Under the pieces are notes generated by a model that saw only the letters and a list, made by a program, of their open reading frames with translations, did not search any database and was not told the DNA's origin. Positions 5,194 to 6,270 of a stretch of 6,270 nucleotides of DNA are shown piece by piece. The DNA is from Candidatus Poribacteria bacterium (lineage in GTDB: Bacteria; Poribacteria; WGA-4E; WGA-3G), in assembly GCA_009835515.1 (NCBI GenBank), contig VXXH01000409.1:1-6270 (forward strand), written 5' to 3'. A program made the translations under genes and the position numbers. How positions within the stretch are numbered: position 1 is the first letter of the stretch; the number at the start of each line of letters is the position of its first letter.

Positions 5194-6270
5194 TTAGGGA
5201 CTCACAACTTTATAGAGTTCTATCTGTCCGTCGCGAATCGTGTTAATCACAACGCTTTTAATCGGGTGGCGATTGGCATTGTAATGGGAAATAAACGTTG
5301 CGCCCTTGTGGTTGGTGATATTTGAAAGGGCATCGCGAACGGCAGTAGGATTGAGTGTTTGCGCGTCTTCTATGGCAGTCGCTAAGAGGGACATGGCATC
5401 ATAACCCGAAGCAGCCGCGCTATCTGGCGGGGTCATAAACAGTGCTGTATAAGCCTGGACAAAGTGTTCTGCACTCGGTACTTCTGGACTAAAATCTGCG
5501 GTAAAGTAAGCGCCCTCTAATGGGGAATTATCAGTTAATGTGCTGAAAAGTTTCTGAACTTCATCCCAACTCCCGGGCCCAAGAAACGTTGCTTGAATAC
5601 CGATTTTTCTGGCTTGCGCCATTACGAAGTGAATATCTGGAATAATCCCTGCAATATACAGCACATCGGGTGCTGCGGCTTTAATGTTTGTCAGTTGTTC
5701 ATCAAAGATGTTATCGCCAACTTGATAAACTTCAGTGGCAACGATTTTCCCTCCGAGTTCCCGAAAGTTCTCTTCAAACGCTTCTGTTAGGCTCTCTGTG
5801 TAAGCACTCTCAGTTTGACGGATAGTCGCGGCGGTTGTTGCGCTGAGTTCGGACGGCTCAATTGCGAATTGTGCCATTACCGCGCCATGGGCTGATGTCG
5901 TAGGAGCGACGAGAAACACAAAGTCTCCCGCAGCCGTCACATGATCGCCAGCGGAGCCGGGGATGATCGGACGCTGAAGTTGCTGAACAACAGGTCCGAC
6001 CTCTATGGAATTGTTTGAGAATATAGGCCCCAGAATCGCTGAAACCCCGTCTTGTTCAATTAGTGTTTTTGCGATGCGGACACTTTCCGCTGCGTCCGGG
6101 ACGAAACGCGTTCCCTGATTATCTCTGACGATAAATTCAATTTGCTTGCCGAGAACGCCACCGCGCGCATTGATTTCGGTGCGAGCGAGTTCTGCCCCTT
6201 GGCCGAAACCGGTGTAGTATCCGGAGGGTTGAATCACACCGATTTTAATAGAAGTAATATCTATGGACGG
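5194..6270 (-). CDS. Branched-chain amino-acid-type ABC transporter solute-binding protein, 5' end outside window
   Basis: The frame stays open to the window edge on the minus strand, giving 358 residues. The first in-frame start codon, GTG at 6237, falls inside the first beta strand (IKIGVIQP). The real start and any signal peptide or lipobox therefore lie beyond 6270. The protein belongs to the Peripla_BP_6/LivJ-LivK family, which captures amino acids or similar small ligands outside the cytoplasmic membrane and delivers them to an ABC permease. Numbered from the window edge, seen hallmarks are GFGQGAELARTEINARGGVLGK (21-42), GVSAILGP (75-82), RPIIPGSAGD (100-109), the second-lobe segment YTESLTEAFEENFRELGGKI (157-176), PDVLYIAG (201-208) and the C-terminal GYDAMSLLATAIEDA (289-303). 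Length from the first strand to the end is normal. The ligand cannot be predicted. Partner permease or ATPase genes are not in view, and the gene converges on the phosphofructokinase side. Its stop is TAA at 5196-5194. Confidence 0.9.
   Translation of the reverse strand, partial: PSIDITSIKIGVIQPSGYYTGFGQGAELARTEINARGGVLGKQIEFIVRDNQGTRFVPDAAESVRIAKTLIEQDGVSAILGPIFSNNSIEVGPVVQQLQRPIIPGSAGDHVTAAGDFVFLVAPTTSAHGAVMAQFAIEPSELSATTAATIRQTESAYTESLTEAFEENFRELGGKIVATEVYQVGDNIFDEQLTNIKAAAPDVLYIAGIIPDIHFVMAQARKIGIQATFLGPGSWDEVQKLFSTLTDNSPLEGAYFTADFSPEVPSAEHFVQAYTALFMTPPDSAAASGYDAMSLLATAIEDAQTLNPTAVRDALSNITNHKGATFISHYNANRHPIKSVVINTIRDGQIELYKVVSP

Noticed and set aside
5110..5325. Plus-strand open frame of 71 codons after the DUF433 stop
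   Set aside because: Its first few codons continue the broken DUF433 frame, and the rest lies antisense to the solute-binding protein gene, with no ribosome binding site and no recognisable motif.

Overview
The window carries four protein-coding genes with ordinary metabolic or transport roles. Two of them run off the window edges. Between them sit a small non-autonomous mobile element and a decayed DUF433-type gene. GC content is moderate, Shine-Dalgarno sites are clear (AAAGGAG or AAGGAG), and the genome evidently tolerates many small palindromes and MITE-like insertions. Together with a rhamnosidase-like glycosidase and a pyrophosphate-type phosphofructokinase, this suggests an uncultured environmental bacterium. 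Candidatus Poribacteria or a similar lineage is my best guess, from memory of similar-looking sequence only, and is held weakly.

Layout. Positions 1-1827 (+) are the 3' part of a large protein related to GH106-like glycoside hydrolases; it starts before the window and appears to lack the expected catalytic acids. After a 59-bp gap, 1887-3446 (+) encodes a complete thiamine-diphosphate (ThDP) enzyme of the acetolactate synthase/benzoylformate decarboxylase superfamily. The 181-bp gap at 3447-3627 is almost filled by a 148-bp MITE-like element (3459-3606). It has perfect 12-bp terminal inverted repeats and a likely 5-bp target duplication (CTTAT). Positions 3628-4830 (+) encode a complete phosphofructokinase with the residue signature of PPi-dependent enzymes. 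The 363-bp gap at 4831-5193 holds a strong palindrome (4856-4878), a DUF433 antitoxin-like gene broken by an apparent A-tract frameshift and an in-frame TAA (4937-5118), a perfect 9-bp hairpin lying across that TAA (5091-5112), and a second short palindrome (5159-5174). Positions 5194-6270 (-) encode a branched-chain amino-acid-type ABC transporter solute-binding protein, convergent with the rest and running off the right edge.

How the parts relate. Removing the mobile element and one target copy would leave the ThDP enzyme and phosphofructokinase genes about 28 bp apart, so they were probably adjacent operon genes before the insertion. Nothing here assembles into a recognisable new multi-gene system. 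The observations most worth following are the operon-splitting element, the DUF433 gene whose stop codon lies inside a perfect inverted repeat, and the apparently non-catalytic glycosidase-like protein.
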